Made by a program: the position numbers and the translations under genes. Shown piece after piece: positions 1 through 8,473 of a stretch of 64,000 bases of DNA (position 1 is its first letter; every line of letters starts with the position of its first letter). The notes under the pieces are model-generated. The model searched no databases. It was not told the DNA's origin and worked only from the letters and a program-made list of their open reading frames with translations. Source of the DNA: Pleurocapsa minor GSE-CHR-MK 17-07R (GTDB lineage Bacteria; Chloroflexota; Anaerolineae; Aggregatilineales; Phototrophicaceae); the NCBI GenBank assembly GCA_019359125.1, contig JAHHHY010000007.1, positions 23,355-87,354 on the forward strand, in the 5' to 3' direction.

Positions 1-1
1 C

Positions 2-571
2 CTGCTGCTGACGACCGGGCTGGATGACAGTGCGCGGCTGTGGCGCTGGGCCGACCGGACGCAGATCGGTATGCTCAGCCTGGATGATTTGCAGGTCTAT
101 CGCGCCGTGTTTGCGCCGGACGACTCGCAGGTCGCGCTGGGCAGCCAGGTCGATATTCGCCTGTGGTCCACCGTGGACGACAGCCTGACGCGGCGGCTGG
201 CGGTGCCCGCGGGCGGCGCGGTCGATATCCTGGGCTATTCGCCTGCCGGAAGCTATCTGATCGGCGGCAACCCCGGCAGCGGCGCGCAGGTCTGGAATCC
301 GGTCACCAACAGCCCGGTCGCGGCCCTGCCAGAGCTGGTCGGCAGCCAGGTCAGCGCGGATTTTTCGCCTGACGGCGACCTGCTGCTCACGTCCGTGCTG
401 GACGGCGAAGTCGCGGTGTACAATCTTCCCGCGGCGTCCAATGGCAGCATCCCGCGCGGCGCTTTCCAGACGGGCGACGCGCAGATTTTCGCCGTCGAAT
501 GGACCAGCGACAGCCGCCTGATTCTGATGTTTGACGCCACCGGGCCGGTCTATGTGTGGGGTGTGGGCTGA
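2..571 (+). CDS. WD40 repeat protein, C-terminal part (5' end outside window)
   Basis: The reading frame is open from base 2, so the ORF-track start at 71 is internal and the gene begins upstream of the window. The visible ~189 residues carry repeated blade endings (ARLWRW, DIRLWS, AQVWNP, VAVYNL, VYVWGV) spaced about 35-45 residues apart, with 'FSPDG'-type turns. This is the pattern of a WD40 beta-propeller, usually a protein-interaction scaffold. Any N-terminal domain, such as a kinase, protease or NACHT domain, lies outside the window, so the role of the whole protein cannot be stated. Confidence 0.85.
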   Translation: MLLTTGLDDSARLWRWADRTQIGMLSLDDLQVYRAVFAPDDSQVALGSQVDIRLWSTVDDSLTRRLAVPAGGAVDILGYSPAGSYLIGGNPGSGAQVWNPVTNSPVAALPELVGSQVSADFSPDGDLLLTSVLDGEVAVYNLPAASNGSIPRGAFQTGDAQIFAVEWTSDSRLILMFDATGPVYVWGVG

Positions 572-647
572 TACCAGCCTTGACGCTATTCCCGTGACTG
601 GCCACAATTTTCTGTAAGCACCCCGGTTATCGTAAAGGCCGCTGACT

Positions 648-1511
648 ATGCGTTTACACCTCGGACTCGCGCAGATGGATCCCAAGCTGGGCGACGTGCA
701 GCGCAATCTTGAAAAACATCTCGCCTACATCGAGCAGGCCGCCGCGCAGGGCGTCGAGCTGCTCATCTTCCCTGAGCTGTCGATGACCGGCTATCAGGTC
801 AACGATCTGGTGCCGGAAGTGTCGATCCGCGCCAGCGCCGATGACCCGGTCTACGCGGCCATGCTGGATGCCAGCCGGCGCACGGGCATGGACATCATGT
901 TCGGCTTCGTGCATCAGGACCAGCGCCAGCGGTTCTACATCGCCGACGCGTATCTGTCGGGTGGCGAGACGCTGCACATCCACCACAAGGTCTATCTGTG
1001 CACCTACGGCATGTTTGACGAGGCGCGCTATTTCGATGCCGGCGACCAGGTGCGCGCCTTCGACACGCGCTTCGGCCGCGTCGGCATGGCCATCTGCGAG
1101 GACTTCTGGCATATCAGCACGCCATATCTGCTGTGGATGGACGGGGCAGACATCCTGCTGCTGAACAGCGCCAGCCCCAGCCGCGGCCTCGATGCCAGCG
1201 ACAAGTTCTCTGGCAGCCGCTGGGTGGAGCTGGTGAATATGGCCTATGCCAGCTTCTTCACCGGCTTTGTCGTCCACTGCAACCGCGTGGGCTATGAGGA
1301 CGGCAAGAATTTCTGGGGCGGCTCCAGCGTTGTCGACCCGAATGGCGAGATGCTGCTGGGCGGCGACTATTTCGATGAGTCGCTGCACACGATCACCATC
1401 GACCTGAACGAACTGCACCGCACCCGCAGCCGCCTGCCGCTGCTGCGCGATGAGCGCCCGGAGCTGGTGCAGCGTGAACTGGAACGTATTCTGGCGAGGA
1501 ACAACCGATGA
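648..1511 (+). CDS. Nitrilase-superfamily amidohydrolase, probable glutaminase half of a split NAD+ synthetase
   Basis: This 287-residue carbon-nitrogen hydrolase carries the full E-K-C triad: Glu43 (FPELSMTGY), Lys114 (HHKVYL) and Cys150 (GMAICEDFW). It would release ammonia from glutamine. Its stop overlaps the start of nadE by 4 bp (ATGA), so the two are translationally coupled. In most bacteria the same two domains form one polypeptide of about 550-680 residues. Here they are two genes, and the order glutaminase then synthetase matches the fused enzyme. An independent amidase function is possible, but the overlap with nadE makes the glutaminase role the best reading. Confidence 0.85.
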   Translation: MRLHLGLAQMDPKLGDVQRNLEKHLAYIEQAAAQGVELLIFPELSMTGYQVNDLVPEVSIRASADDPVYAAMLDASRRTGMDIMFGFVHQDQRQRFYIADAYLSGGETLHIHHKVYLCTYGMFDEARYFDAGDQVRAFDTRFGRVGMAICEDFWHISTPYLLWMDGADILLLNSASPSRGLDASDKFSGSRWVELVNMAYASFFTGFVVHCNRVGYEDGKNFWGGSSVVDPNGEMLLGGDYFDESLHTITIDLNELHRTRSRLPLLRDERPELVQRELERILARNNR

Positions 1512-2368
1512 GCGCCCACACCCCCTTTGAGGCCGAGCGCGCCCGTATCGCGCACAAGCTGACGATCAATCCCGACATCGCCACCAAAGTGCTGACCGGC
1601 TTCATCAAAGACGAGATTCACAAGGCGGGCATGAAGCGCGCCGTGCTGGGGCTGTCTGGCGGCATCGACTCCGCTGTGTCGGCCTACTTGTCGGCATTGG
1701 CGCTGGGCCCGGAGAACGTGCTGGCGGTGCGCATGCCGTACAAGTCCAGCAGCGCCGACAGCCTGAGCGATGCCGACGCGGTCATTCAGGCGCTGGGCTT
1801 GCAGCACCTCACCGTCGAGATTACCGGCATGGCCGACCCGCTGTTCGCGCAGTTCCCCGAGATGTCAAACGGGCGCAAGGGCAACATCATGGCGCGCCTG
1901 CGCATGACCGTGCTGTATGACCAGTCGGTCGCGTTTGGCGGGCTGGTGATGGGTACCAGCAACAAGACCGAGCTGCTGCTGGGCTATTCCACCGTGTATG
2001 GCGACAGCGGCGTGGCGCTTCAGCCCATCGGCGACCTGTACAAGACGCAGTTGCGCCAGCTGGCCGCCGCGCTGGGCGTGCCCCAGTCGCTTCAGGTCAA
2101 GCCGCCGTCCGCCGACCTGTGGGAAGGCCAGACCGACGAGGGCGAGCTGGGCTTCACCTATGCCGATGTCGACCAGGTGCTGTATCTGCTGGTGGATGAA
2201 CGTTATACGCTGGATGAAGTGGCCGAGGAAGGCTTTGACGCGAAGTTCGTGCGCGATGTGTGGCGGCGCGTGAAGGCCAACCACTACAAGCGCACGATGC
2301 CCAATATCGCCAAGCTGAGCCAGCGCACCATCGGGCATGACTTCCTGTTCCTGCGCGACTGGGCGTAG
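1508..2368 (+). CDS. nadE: NAD+ synthase
   Basis: This 286-residue protein converts deamido-NAD+ to NAD+ using ATP and ammonia or glutamine nitrogen, in the cytoplasm. The ATP-pyrophosphatase P-loop SGGIDSA lies at residues 50-56. Conserved NadE segments follow, including 'GTSNKTE', 'GDLYKTQ' and 'PSADLWEGQTDE', which are typical of the synthetase core. The length fits an ammonia-dependent NadE or the C-terminal half of the glutamine-dependent enzyme. It starts inside the stop of the nitrilase gene, which probably supplies its ammonia. Confidence 0.93.
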   Translation: MSAHTPFEAERARIAHKLTINPDIATKVLTGFIKDEIHKAGMKRAVLGLSGGIDSAVSAYLSALALGPENVLAVRMPYKSSSADSLSDADAVIQALGLQHLTVEITGMADPLFAQFPEMSNGRKGNIMARLRMTVLYDQSVAFGGLVMGTSNKTELLLGYSTVYGDSGVALQPIGDLYKTQLRQLAAALGVPQSLQVKPPSADLWEGQTDEGELGFTYADVDQVLYLLVDERYTLDEVAEEGFDAKFVRDVWRRVKANHYKRTMPNIAKLSQRTIGHDFLFLRDWA

Positions 2369-2449
2369 CCTCACCCCGTTTCGCGGTGCTCAACCGCCCC
2401 TCTCCATTTTATGGAGAGGGGCAAAAACCCGCAGGGTTTTGGGGTGAGG
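2369..2449. repeat. Nested palindromic intergenic element with CCTCACCCC termini
   Basis: The element starts with CCTCACCCC and ends with GGGGTGAGG, a perfect 9-bp terminal inverted repeat. Inside are two more hairpins: CCCCTCTCCA/TGGAGAGGGG at 2397-2421 and AAAACCC/GGGTTTT at about 2424-2440. It sits exactly between nadE (+) and a convergent permease gene (-), and may act as a two-way transcription barrier. Related termini occur at 12472-12607 and 41759-41807. Confidence 0.75.
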
Positions 2450-2456
2450 TTTCCCT

Positions 2457-3722
2457 CTATTTCAAGCCCGTATTGGCGATGCCTTCGATGAAGTAGCGCT
2501 GGGCCAGCACGAACAGGATCAGCGGCGGCAGGATGGCGACCGCAGCACCCGTCAGCACGATATTCGGCTCGCTGGCGGCGGCATTGCGCAGCGTGATCAG
2601 GCTGAGCGTGAGCACATGATTCTCAATCGGGCTGTCGCCGATGATGATCAGCGGCCACACGAAGCTGTTCCACGCATACAGGAAGGTGATGATCGACTGT
2701 GTGGCGATAGCAGGGCCAGACAGCGGCACGAACACGCGCATGAGGATGCCCAGTCGGCTCAGCCCGTCCAGCGTGGCCGCTTCTTCCAGGTCCTTCGGGA
2801 TGCTCATGAAGAACTGGCGCATCAGGAAGGTGCCGTAAGCCGTGAAAATCCACGGCACGATCAGCGCCACCAGCCGGTCCTGCCAGCCGATCAGCACCAT
2901 GATCTGGTAGAGCGGGATGATGAGCACCACAAACGGGATCATGATCGTGCCCAGGTAGACCAGGAAGACGGCCGTCTGCCCGCGGAATTTCATGCGCGAG
3001 AAGGCATACCCGCCCAGCAGCGACGTTACCACCTGGCCGAACGTCACCGCGAAGGTGACGATGGTCGTGTTCACCAGTGAGCGGTCGAGGTTGCGCAGCG
3101 TCAGCACGGCCTCGTAGTTGGACCAGCGGAACTCGATGCGCTCCACTGTCGGCAGCGCCAGCGGATTCTCGAACGCCACAATTTCCGGGTTGTTCGGGTC
3201 CACCAGTCGCGACAGGCCGCCGCGGAATGCCAGCAGCAGCTCCTGTGTGCTGCCATCTTCCATCGGCACGCTGTACACGTCAAAGGCTTCGCCGCCAACG
3301 TCCTGCGTGGTGCCGGTGTCGGTGGCGCTGTCCAGCGGCACGCGCACGGTGATCGCGCTGTCACGCGGGGTATCCACGTTGATCAGGTCGGGCGTGGTGA
3401 AGAAGCCGTAACGCTCATTCTGGCCGGTGTTCACCATCTGCACGACCGAGCCATCTTCCATCGTCACTTCGTACAGCGGCAGTTCCTGGCCTTCGTAAAA
3501 GGCATTGATCGGCGTGAACGGCAGCAGGCGCGGGGGCGAACGGAACACGTCGGTGGCGGTCTTCAGCGAGGTCGTCACCATGTAGATGAACGGGAACAGC
3601 ATAATCAGCGAGGTGCTGCCCAGCACCAGATAAATCAGGATGCGCGGGCCCCAGATCTCCAGAAACGAGCGCTGGTCCTGGGGACGGGTGTTCGGTACGG
3701 TGGGTTGCGTGATTGCAGCCAT
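2457..3722 (-). CDS. Sugar ABC transporter permease, MalG type, with inserted extracytoplasmic segment
   Basis: The ORF track runs on to 4175, but that part overlaps the next gene. The start chosen here is MAAITQPT at 3722, giving 421 residues. The C-terminal half has the MalG pattern of membrane helices and the EAA loop 'EEAATLDGLSRLGILMRVFVPL', which docks on the ATPase. Between the first helix (about 28-50) and the core (from about 205) lies an insertion of roughly 110 residues rich in Asp, Thr and Gly, most likely outside the membrane and absent from ordinary MalG. It is the last gene of the minus-strand importer. The ATPase (MsmX/UgpC type) is not in the window. Confidence 0.9.
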   Translation of the reverse strand: MAAITQPTVPNTRPQDQRSFLEIWGPRILIYLVLGSTSLIMLFPFIYMVTTSLKTATDVFRSPPRLLPFTPINAFYEGQELPLYEVTMEDGSVVQMVNTGQNERYGFFTTPDLINVDTPRDSAITVRVPLDSATDTGTTQDVGGEAFDVYSVPMEDGSTQELLLAFRGGLSRLVDPNNPEIVAFENPLALPTVERIEFRWSNYEAVLTLRNLDRSLVNTTIVTFAVTFGQVVTSLLGGYAFSRMKFRGQTAVFLVYLGTIMIPFVVLIIPLYQIMVLIGWQDRLVALIVPWIFTAYGTFLMRQFFMSIPKDLEEAATLDGLSRLGILMRVFVPLSGPAIATQSIITFLYAWNSFVWPLIIIGDSPIENHVLTLSLITLRNAAASEPNIVLTGAAVAILPPLILFVLAQRYFIEGIANTGLK

Positions 3723-3733
3723 GTGAGGTCCCC

Positions 3734-5410
3734 TTAGTCGCGGTAGGCTTCGCTGCTGCGCGAAACACGGAACTGAATGACGGTAATGATGAAGATCACG
3801 ACAAACAGCACCCAGGCGGTGGCCGAGGCGAAGCCCATGTCGAACTGCTGGAAGCCGGACAGGTACAGGTAGTACACGACGGTCAGGCGGGCGTCGCTGG
3901 TGCTGACGCCGAACAGCGTATACATCTCGCTGAAGGCCTGCATACCGCTGATGAGCGTGGTCACGACGACGAAGAACGTGGTCGGCCCCAGCAGCGGCAG
4001 GATGATGCGGCGGAAGCGAATCCACGAATTGGCGCCGTCCACGGTGCTGGCCTCGATCAGGTCTTTGGGCACGCCCTGCAAACCAGCCAGCAGGATGACC
4101 GTGTTGAAGCCGATGACCTGCCACGCGGCCATGATGACCACCGAGAGCAGCATGACATTTTCGTCCGTCAGCCATTGGATATTCGGGTCGCTGACGGCCA
4201 GCCCCAGCCCGTTCAGCACATCGACAAAGCCGGAAATCCAGTAGTTGATGAAGCCGATGATCGGGTTATACAGCCACTGCCAGATCATCGCCACGCCCAC
4301 GACAGCAGCAATCGAAGGCAGGAAATACACGGCTCGAAAGAACTTGATGCCGGGTATTTTCGCATTGAGCAGCATCGCCAGCGCGAAGGCTGGTACGATG
4401 GCGAACGTTAACAAGAGGATGCAGTAACGGAACGTCGTCGCCAGCGTGCGCCAGAAACCGGGGCTTTCCGCCGCAATCACGATATCGTTAGCACCCACGG
4501 TGAAGCGTGACACCTCGAAATGGCGGTCGGCCAGGTCGGTGGGCGCTGTCCCTGTCGGCACGGTCTCGAAGTCGAGGCTGAGCAGGCGTCGGTAATTGTC
4601 AAAGCCGATCCAGTCGGCGCGGCTGATGGCGTTATAGTCGGTGAACGACAGATAGAACGACAGAATCAGCGGCATGGCGAAAAACAGCAGGAAGTTGACG
4701 AAGTTGGGCAGCAGGAACAGCCAGCCCTGCCAGGCCTCGCGTTCGAGGATGGTCTCGCCAAACAGCTCGCCGTTGCGCATGAAGATCGAGCCGACCACGC
4801 CGAAGATGATCGTGACCGCCACGGTGGCGATCGTCGGCAGGTTGAAGATCTGCCCCAGGCCCGCCCCCGGATTTTCAGCCACGTACTGCAACCAGCCGGA
4901 GGTGAGCAGGATGGCGATCAGCGCCACACCCATCACGGCCAGGCCAATTTTCTGCACGATGTCTTTGGCGCTGTTCAGGTCATCCATGCGCCCGCTGATC
5001 CACACCAGCACGTAGCCGATGGGGAAGCCCAGCAGCAGCCATGCGTTGCGGTAGATATTCAGCGCCAGCGTGTCGATGCCCAGAAACATGCCGGAGACAT
5101 GGCCGGTGTACAGGATGCCGAATCCCAGCCCGAAGAAATTCATGATCAGCGCGACGATGCGCCAGTTGTTGTTCAGCGTCCACAGGAAGGGCACAGTCAC
5201 CAGGCTGAGGATGCCCACCAGCCCCAGCACGATGCCGAGGAACTGCGGCACAAAGGTGCCCAGGTTGAAGAACGCCTCGATCTGGAACACCTGAGTCGCC
5301 AGAAACAGGGTGCCGATGCCAATGATGACCATCCACACCATTGCCAGCAGCAGAGAGACGGGGTGTTTGGGCTCGCCCCGTGCCATTTCCACACGTGCTG
5401 TCGTTGCCAT
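3734..5410 (-). CDS. Sugar ABC transporter permease, MalF type, with long N-terminal membrane region
   Basis: The start at 5410 (MATTARVEMARG) follows GGAG at 9 bp; the ORF-track start 44 codons upstream lacks such support. The protein has 558 residues. Residues 1-245 hold several extra hydrophobic helices not needed for transport. The classic permease core follows with an extracytoplasmic segment (about residues 295-345, 'FETVPTGTAPTDLADRHFEV'). The EAA loop 'LIEASTVDGANSWIRFRRIILPLL' is clear. It lies 11 bp upstream of the MalG-type gene and pairs with it to form the channel. Confidence 0.9.
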   Translation of the reverse strand: MATTARVEMARGEPKHPVSLLLAMVWMVIIGIGTLFLATQVFQIEAFFNLGTFVPQFLGIVLGLVGILSLVTVPFLWTLNNNWRIVALIMNFFGLGFGILYTGHVSGMFLGIDTLALNIYRNAWLLLGFPIGYVLVWISGRMDDLNSAKDIVQKIGLAVMGVALIAILLTSGWLQYVAENPGAGLGQIFNLPTIATVAVTIIFGVVGSIFMRNGELFGETILEREAWQGWLFLLPNFVNFLLFFAMPLILSFYLSFTDYNAISRADWIGFDNYRRLLSLDFETVPTGTAPTDLADRHFEVSRFTVGANDIVIAAESPGFWRTLATTFRYCILLLTFAIVPAFALAMLLNAKIPGIKFFRAVYFLPSIAAVVGVAMIWQWLYNPIIGFINYWISGFVDVLNGLGLAVSDPNIQWLTDENVMLLSVVIMAAWQVIGFNTVILLAGLQGVPKDLIEASTVDGANSWIRFRRIILPLLGPTTFFVVVTTLISGMQAFSEMYTLFGVSTSDARLTVVYYLYLSGFQQFDMGFASATAWVLFVVIFIITVIQFRVSRSSEAYRD

Positions 5411-5529
5411 AAAGAGAATCTCCGGTAAGAAAATTTTCGCGGATAACAACGTGCCTGCCAGCCGACATTCAGGGCGGCGCGCGCTATTGTAACGCGTTTC
5501 GGCGCATGTCGCGTGCCCTGTGTAAGCAA

Positions 5530-5562
5530 CAGGGGCGCTCAATTTTTCGTCGAGCGCCCCTG
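5530..5562 (-). terminator. Intercistronic hairpin between binding-protein and permease genes
   Basis: CAGGGGCGCTC (5530-5540) and GAGCGCCCCTG (5552-5562) form a perfect 11-bp stem in the gap between the solute-binding protein gene and the permease gene. No T-run follows on the minus strand, so it is more likely an mRNA-stabilising or partially terminating hairpin. Such hairpins commonly let the binding protein be made in excess of the channel. Confidence 0.65.
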
Positions 5563-5636
5563 TCAGAATCAGCTTTGCTGCGGGGCAGGTGGCCGGAGAA
5601 CCAACCTGCCCACCCCGCTTGTTGACGCGGGAACTA

Positions 5637-6929
5637 CTAGAACCCTGCGTTCACGACATCGCAGATGGTGGCGACGAAGTCTGCGGGAGCTTCGGCACCG
5701 CTGAGCACTGCGGTGATGCGCGATTCCACGCCACCCTCGGCCCAGTTGATCGCACCGAAGTCACCAGCCCACAGCGGGGCTTCCGGCACGGCGTAGTTGG
5801 CCATGGCGTTGGTGAAGGCGGCGTTGTTCAGTTCGGGGAATTCAGCGGCGACGCCGGCGAGCACTTCTTCACCGATGCGGCTGGGGAAGTTGGCGCCGAG
5901 CGAGGCGACCTGGCTCTGGACATCAGCGCTGGTCAGTTCCTGCATCAGCTGCCAGGCGGCTTCCGGATTGGCGGTGTTGGCATTGACGACATACGCGCCC
6001 CAGAACAGGAAGTTGCTCTGGCCAGCGGGGCCGGCTGGCACTTCTGCCACGTCCCAGTTGAAGGTGGCCTGCGCCAGCAGGTTGGGGGTCGCCCAACGGC
6101 CGTTCAGGAACATACCGACGGAACCGGCGACAAACGGAGCTTCGACGTCGCTGCCATAAGGCACGGCGACTTCCTGCTCGTACAGGGAGCGCATGAAGGT
6201 AAGCGCGTTTTCAACTTCGGGGCTGTTCAGGGCGCAGGCGGTGCGGTCAGCGTTGAAGTAGCTGCCACCGGCGGCGTTCACGAACAGTTCCCAGTTGCCC
6301 CACCAATTGCTCATGCCGAAACCGTAGGTCTCGTCACCGAGTTCGCTGATCGCGGCGGAGGTTTCCAGGAAGGTGTCCCAGTTCCATTCGCCGTTTTCCA
6401 GCTGCACGGTCGGGTTGTCGACACCAGCGGCGTCAAACAGGTCCTGGTTGTAGTACAGCGCCATCGCCGAGGCGTCGCGCGGCAGGCCCCACAGGGCGCC
6501 TTCCATCGAGCCGTCTTCGGGGTTGAACATGAGCTGTTCCATCTGCTGGGGATAGAACACGCTGCCGTCGAAGTTGGCGTCAGCGGCGGCCAGGTCGGCC
6601 AGGTTGAGGACGGTGCCTTCGCTCACAAAACGGGCCAGGTCGCTGCCGGGGATCCAGAAGACGTCCGGGGCGGTGCCAGCGGCAAATTCGGTGATGAGGG
6701 TGTTCTGGTAACCATCGGTTTCCGTGCCACCCGCCTGATACTGGAGGGTAACGCCTTCCAGCCGGGCATCCACGTCCGCGCTGATGGCGGTATACACGTC
6801 GATCTCAGCCTGATTGTCCGGGCGTGTACGCCAGGTGAGGGTGACCTCATCCTGAGCGCTCACGAATGCGACCGACGGCACAGCCATGAGGCTGGCAGCC
6901 AGCACGCCAAAAGCGAGCTTTTTGTTCAT
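5637..6929 (-). CDS. Extracellular sugar-binding protein of ABC importer
   Basis: The start at 6929 (MNKKLAFGVLAASLMAV) follows AGGAG at a good distance; the 17 extra codons in the track are not needed. The mature protein of about 405 residues shows the family-1 binding-protein layout: 'TLTWRTRPDNQAEIDVY', 'FAAGTAPDVFWIPGSDLARF', 'LPRDASAMALYYNQDLFDAAG' and 'GSVGMFLNGRWATPN'. The signal peptide ends at a probable AxA site before QDE, and there is no lipobox Cys. It would deliver an unidentified sugar or oligosaccharide to the two permeases encoded downstream. Confidence 0.93.
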   Translation of the reverse strand: MNKKLAFGVLAASLMAVPSVAFVSAQDEVTLTWRTRPDNQAEIDVYTAISADVDARLEGVTLQYQAGGTETDGYQNTLITEFAAGTAPDVFWIPGSDLARFVSEGTVLNLADLAAADANFDGSVFYPQQMEQLMFNPEDGSMEGALWGLPRDASAMALYYNQDLFDAAGVDNPTVQLENGEWNWDTFLETSAAISELGDETYGFGMSNWWGNWELFVNAAGGSYFNADRTACALNSPEVENALTFMRSLYEQEVAVPYGSDVEAPFVAGSVGMFLNGRWATPNLLAQATFNWDVAEVPAGPAGQSNFLFWGAYVVNANTANPEAAWQLMQELTSADVQSQVASLGANFPSRIGEEVLAGVAAEFPELNNAAFTNAMANYAVPEAPLWAGDFGAINWAEGGVESRITAVLSGAEAPADFVATICDVVNAGF

Positions 6930-7097
6930 ATGGAACTCCTGTGGGTATGAATCTTTTATCAACGATTTTAGTACACTCACGACTATAGCCTAAACGCAAA
7001 GACTAAACAGATGTGACATCATATCTTTTCATAAGTTTGTTTGTTTTGCACAAGCAAATTGACAAATGAGGTGTTTATGGGGCGTTTGTGGCCCGGC

Positions 7098-7130
7098 ATG
7101 GGCCGGAAGGCTCGAAAACCCTCCGGCCTG
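7098..7130 (-). terminator. Hairpin downstream of ScyD-like gene
   Basis: GGCCGGAAGG and CCCTCCGGCC face each other around a short loop, one mismatch in ten pairs, just past the stop of the minus-strand propeller gene. There is no clear T-run, so termination is likely rather than certain. Confidence 0.45.
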
Positions 7131-7142
7131 CGGAGTGAATCT

Positions 7143-8216
7143 CTAGCCGCCTGCTTCGGCGGTTTCGACGGGAGCCATGCCCATCTCGATCATGGCGTTC
7201 ATGCTGTATTCAACAGCGTTGTCCAGCCCGCGCACGACCACGCCTGCGCCGTCGCCTGAATAAGCCGAATTGAGCACGACATACAGCTCACTCTCGGCAT
7301 CCACTGCCAGGCCATAGGGCAGGTTCAGGCCGCTGGCATACGCTTCCCCGCTCAGCACGTCCACTACTGCGCCTGTAAACGGCGTCCAGCCCATCTCGCC
7401 AAATTCGGCAAACTGCACGGCATACAGCGTGTCGTTGGCAAACAGCAGGTCCACAATGGTGGTGAAACCTTCGAACGTCTCGGCCAGCGTGCCGTCAGGC
7501 AGATAATGCTCCACGCGCGAACCGCCCACCGGGAAGGGGAAGCCGGTCAGGAAGCCCACGTAGACCGTGCTGTCTGGCGTGACGGCCAGGCTGGTCGGCA
7601 CAGGATTGCCCTCCGGCCAGGTCGCGAACACTTCCAGCGTGGTGCCGTCGCTGGTTTTCCATACGGTATTGGCCCCGGCGTCAGCGATATAGATGATGTT
7701 CAAAGCAGAGTCCCAGGCGATATCGACCGGATTGCTGTCGATGATGTCGCCGTCAGGGTTCAGCTCGGTCTCAAAGGCCAGCGTGTCGATATCTTCCTGG
7801 GTATCGCCACTCGAGTCGACAGCGGTGACATAGGTGTTGGTGACCAGGTCGCGGCCGGAATACCACAGCAGATCCCCGGTGAACAACAGGCCGGTCACGC
7901 CGGTGACCTCGCCCCCTTCGTTCAGGCTGCCCAGATCGCCGATGGCTGTCTGCAGTTCGCCGTCCGACCCTACGCCAGTGATAGCGCCTGTATCGCCCAG
8001 CAGTGCCGGGCCAAACATGCCCTGGACTTCCTCATCGCCGCCCGTGCCCGATTCGGCAACGACCAGGATACCCTCCACGAAAGTGATGTGGCGCGGGTTA
8101 TTCAGCCCGCTGGCGACGACATAGTCGGGCATCTCCTGTGCGGCGATGAAGCCCGCGCCCGCAAGCATCAAACCAGCGGCCAACGAGGGGATCGCAAACC
8201 TGAGTCTGTGCATCAT
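7143..8216 (-). CDS. Secreted ScyD/ScyE-family beta-propeller protein
   Basis: This 357-residue protein has a clear export signal (about residues 1-26, ending FIAAQE). It opens with 'YVVASGLNNPRHITF', the signature of the ScyD/ScyE family of NHL-like propellers. Further blades contain 'PVDIAWDSALNIIYIADAG', 'PTSLAVTPDSTVYVGFL' and 'PYGLAVDAESELYVVL'. The cyanobacterial namesakes are tied to scytonemin synthesis, but the family is wide and no substrate can be inferred. Two tandem ATG codons at 8211-8216 follow GGAG; either may be used. It is divergent from the second sugar importer. Confidence 0.8.
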   Translation of the reverse strand: MMHRLRFAIPSLAAGLMLAGAGFIAAQEMPDYVVASGLNNPRHITFVEGILVVAESGTGGDEEVQGMFGPALLGDTGAITGVGSDGELQTAIGDLGSLNEGGEVTGVTGLLFTGDLLWYSGRDLVTNTYVTAVDSSGDTQEDIDTLAFETELNPDGDIIDSNPVDIAWDSALNIIYIADAGANTVWKTSDGTTLEVFATWPEGNPVPTSLAVTPDSTVYVGFLTGFPFPVGGSRVEHYLPDGTLAETFEGFTTIVDLLFANDTLYAVQFAEFGEMGWTPFTGAVVDVLSGEAYASGLNLPYGLAVDAESELYVVLNSAYSGDGAGVVVRGLDNAVEYSMNAMIEMGMAPVETAEAGG

Positions 8217-8294
8217 AAAGCTCCTTTTTCTTTCACAAGGTGCACCTGTTGTGCAGTTTGCAGTGTAGCATCAAAGCAAATGTCCGCATGTATT

Positions 8295-8306
8295 TGAAAC
8301 GTTTCA
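8295..8306. promoter_or_regulatory. LacI-family operator-like palindrome
   Basis: TGAAACGTTTCA is a perfect 12-bp palindrome with the central CG typical of LacI/GalR-family operators. It lies in the divergent region between the ScyD-like gene and the sugar-binding protein gene. It is closer to the expected promoter of the minus-strand gene. No LacI regulator gene is in the window, so the cognate protein would be encoded elsewhere. Confidence 0.6.
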
Positions 8307-8391
8307 CGCAAAAATTGCGCAAAACATTTCTCATGCGGTACACGAAACCTTAAACGATTTAGATACTTTGCATAGTCTTTGCCTCAATTGG

Positions 8392-8420
8392 TTGAATCCG
8401 GGATATGACGGTTTCATAAT
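8392..8420 (+). promoter_or_regulatory. Candidate promoter of second sugar importer
   Basis: TTGAAT (8392-8397), a 17-bp spacer and CATAAT (8415-8420) give a reasonable housekeeping-type promoter, with transcription expected to start near 8427. That leaves a leader of about 47 nt before the binding-protein gene. Confidence 0.45.
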
Positions 8421-8473
8421 AGGCTACGCTCTGATGCATTTAGGGCAATTGTTATTTTGGAGGATTTACTCAC

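Noticed and set aside
3723-4175. Upstream part of the 572-residue permease ORF
   Set aside because: It overlaps the coding end of the MalF-type gene in another frame; the MalG-type protein starts at 3722.
5589-6950. 453-residue plus-strand ORF opposite the first sugar-binding protein
   Set aside because: The minus-strand gene has a signal peptide, ribosome site and family motifs; the plus-strand frame has none.
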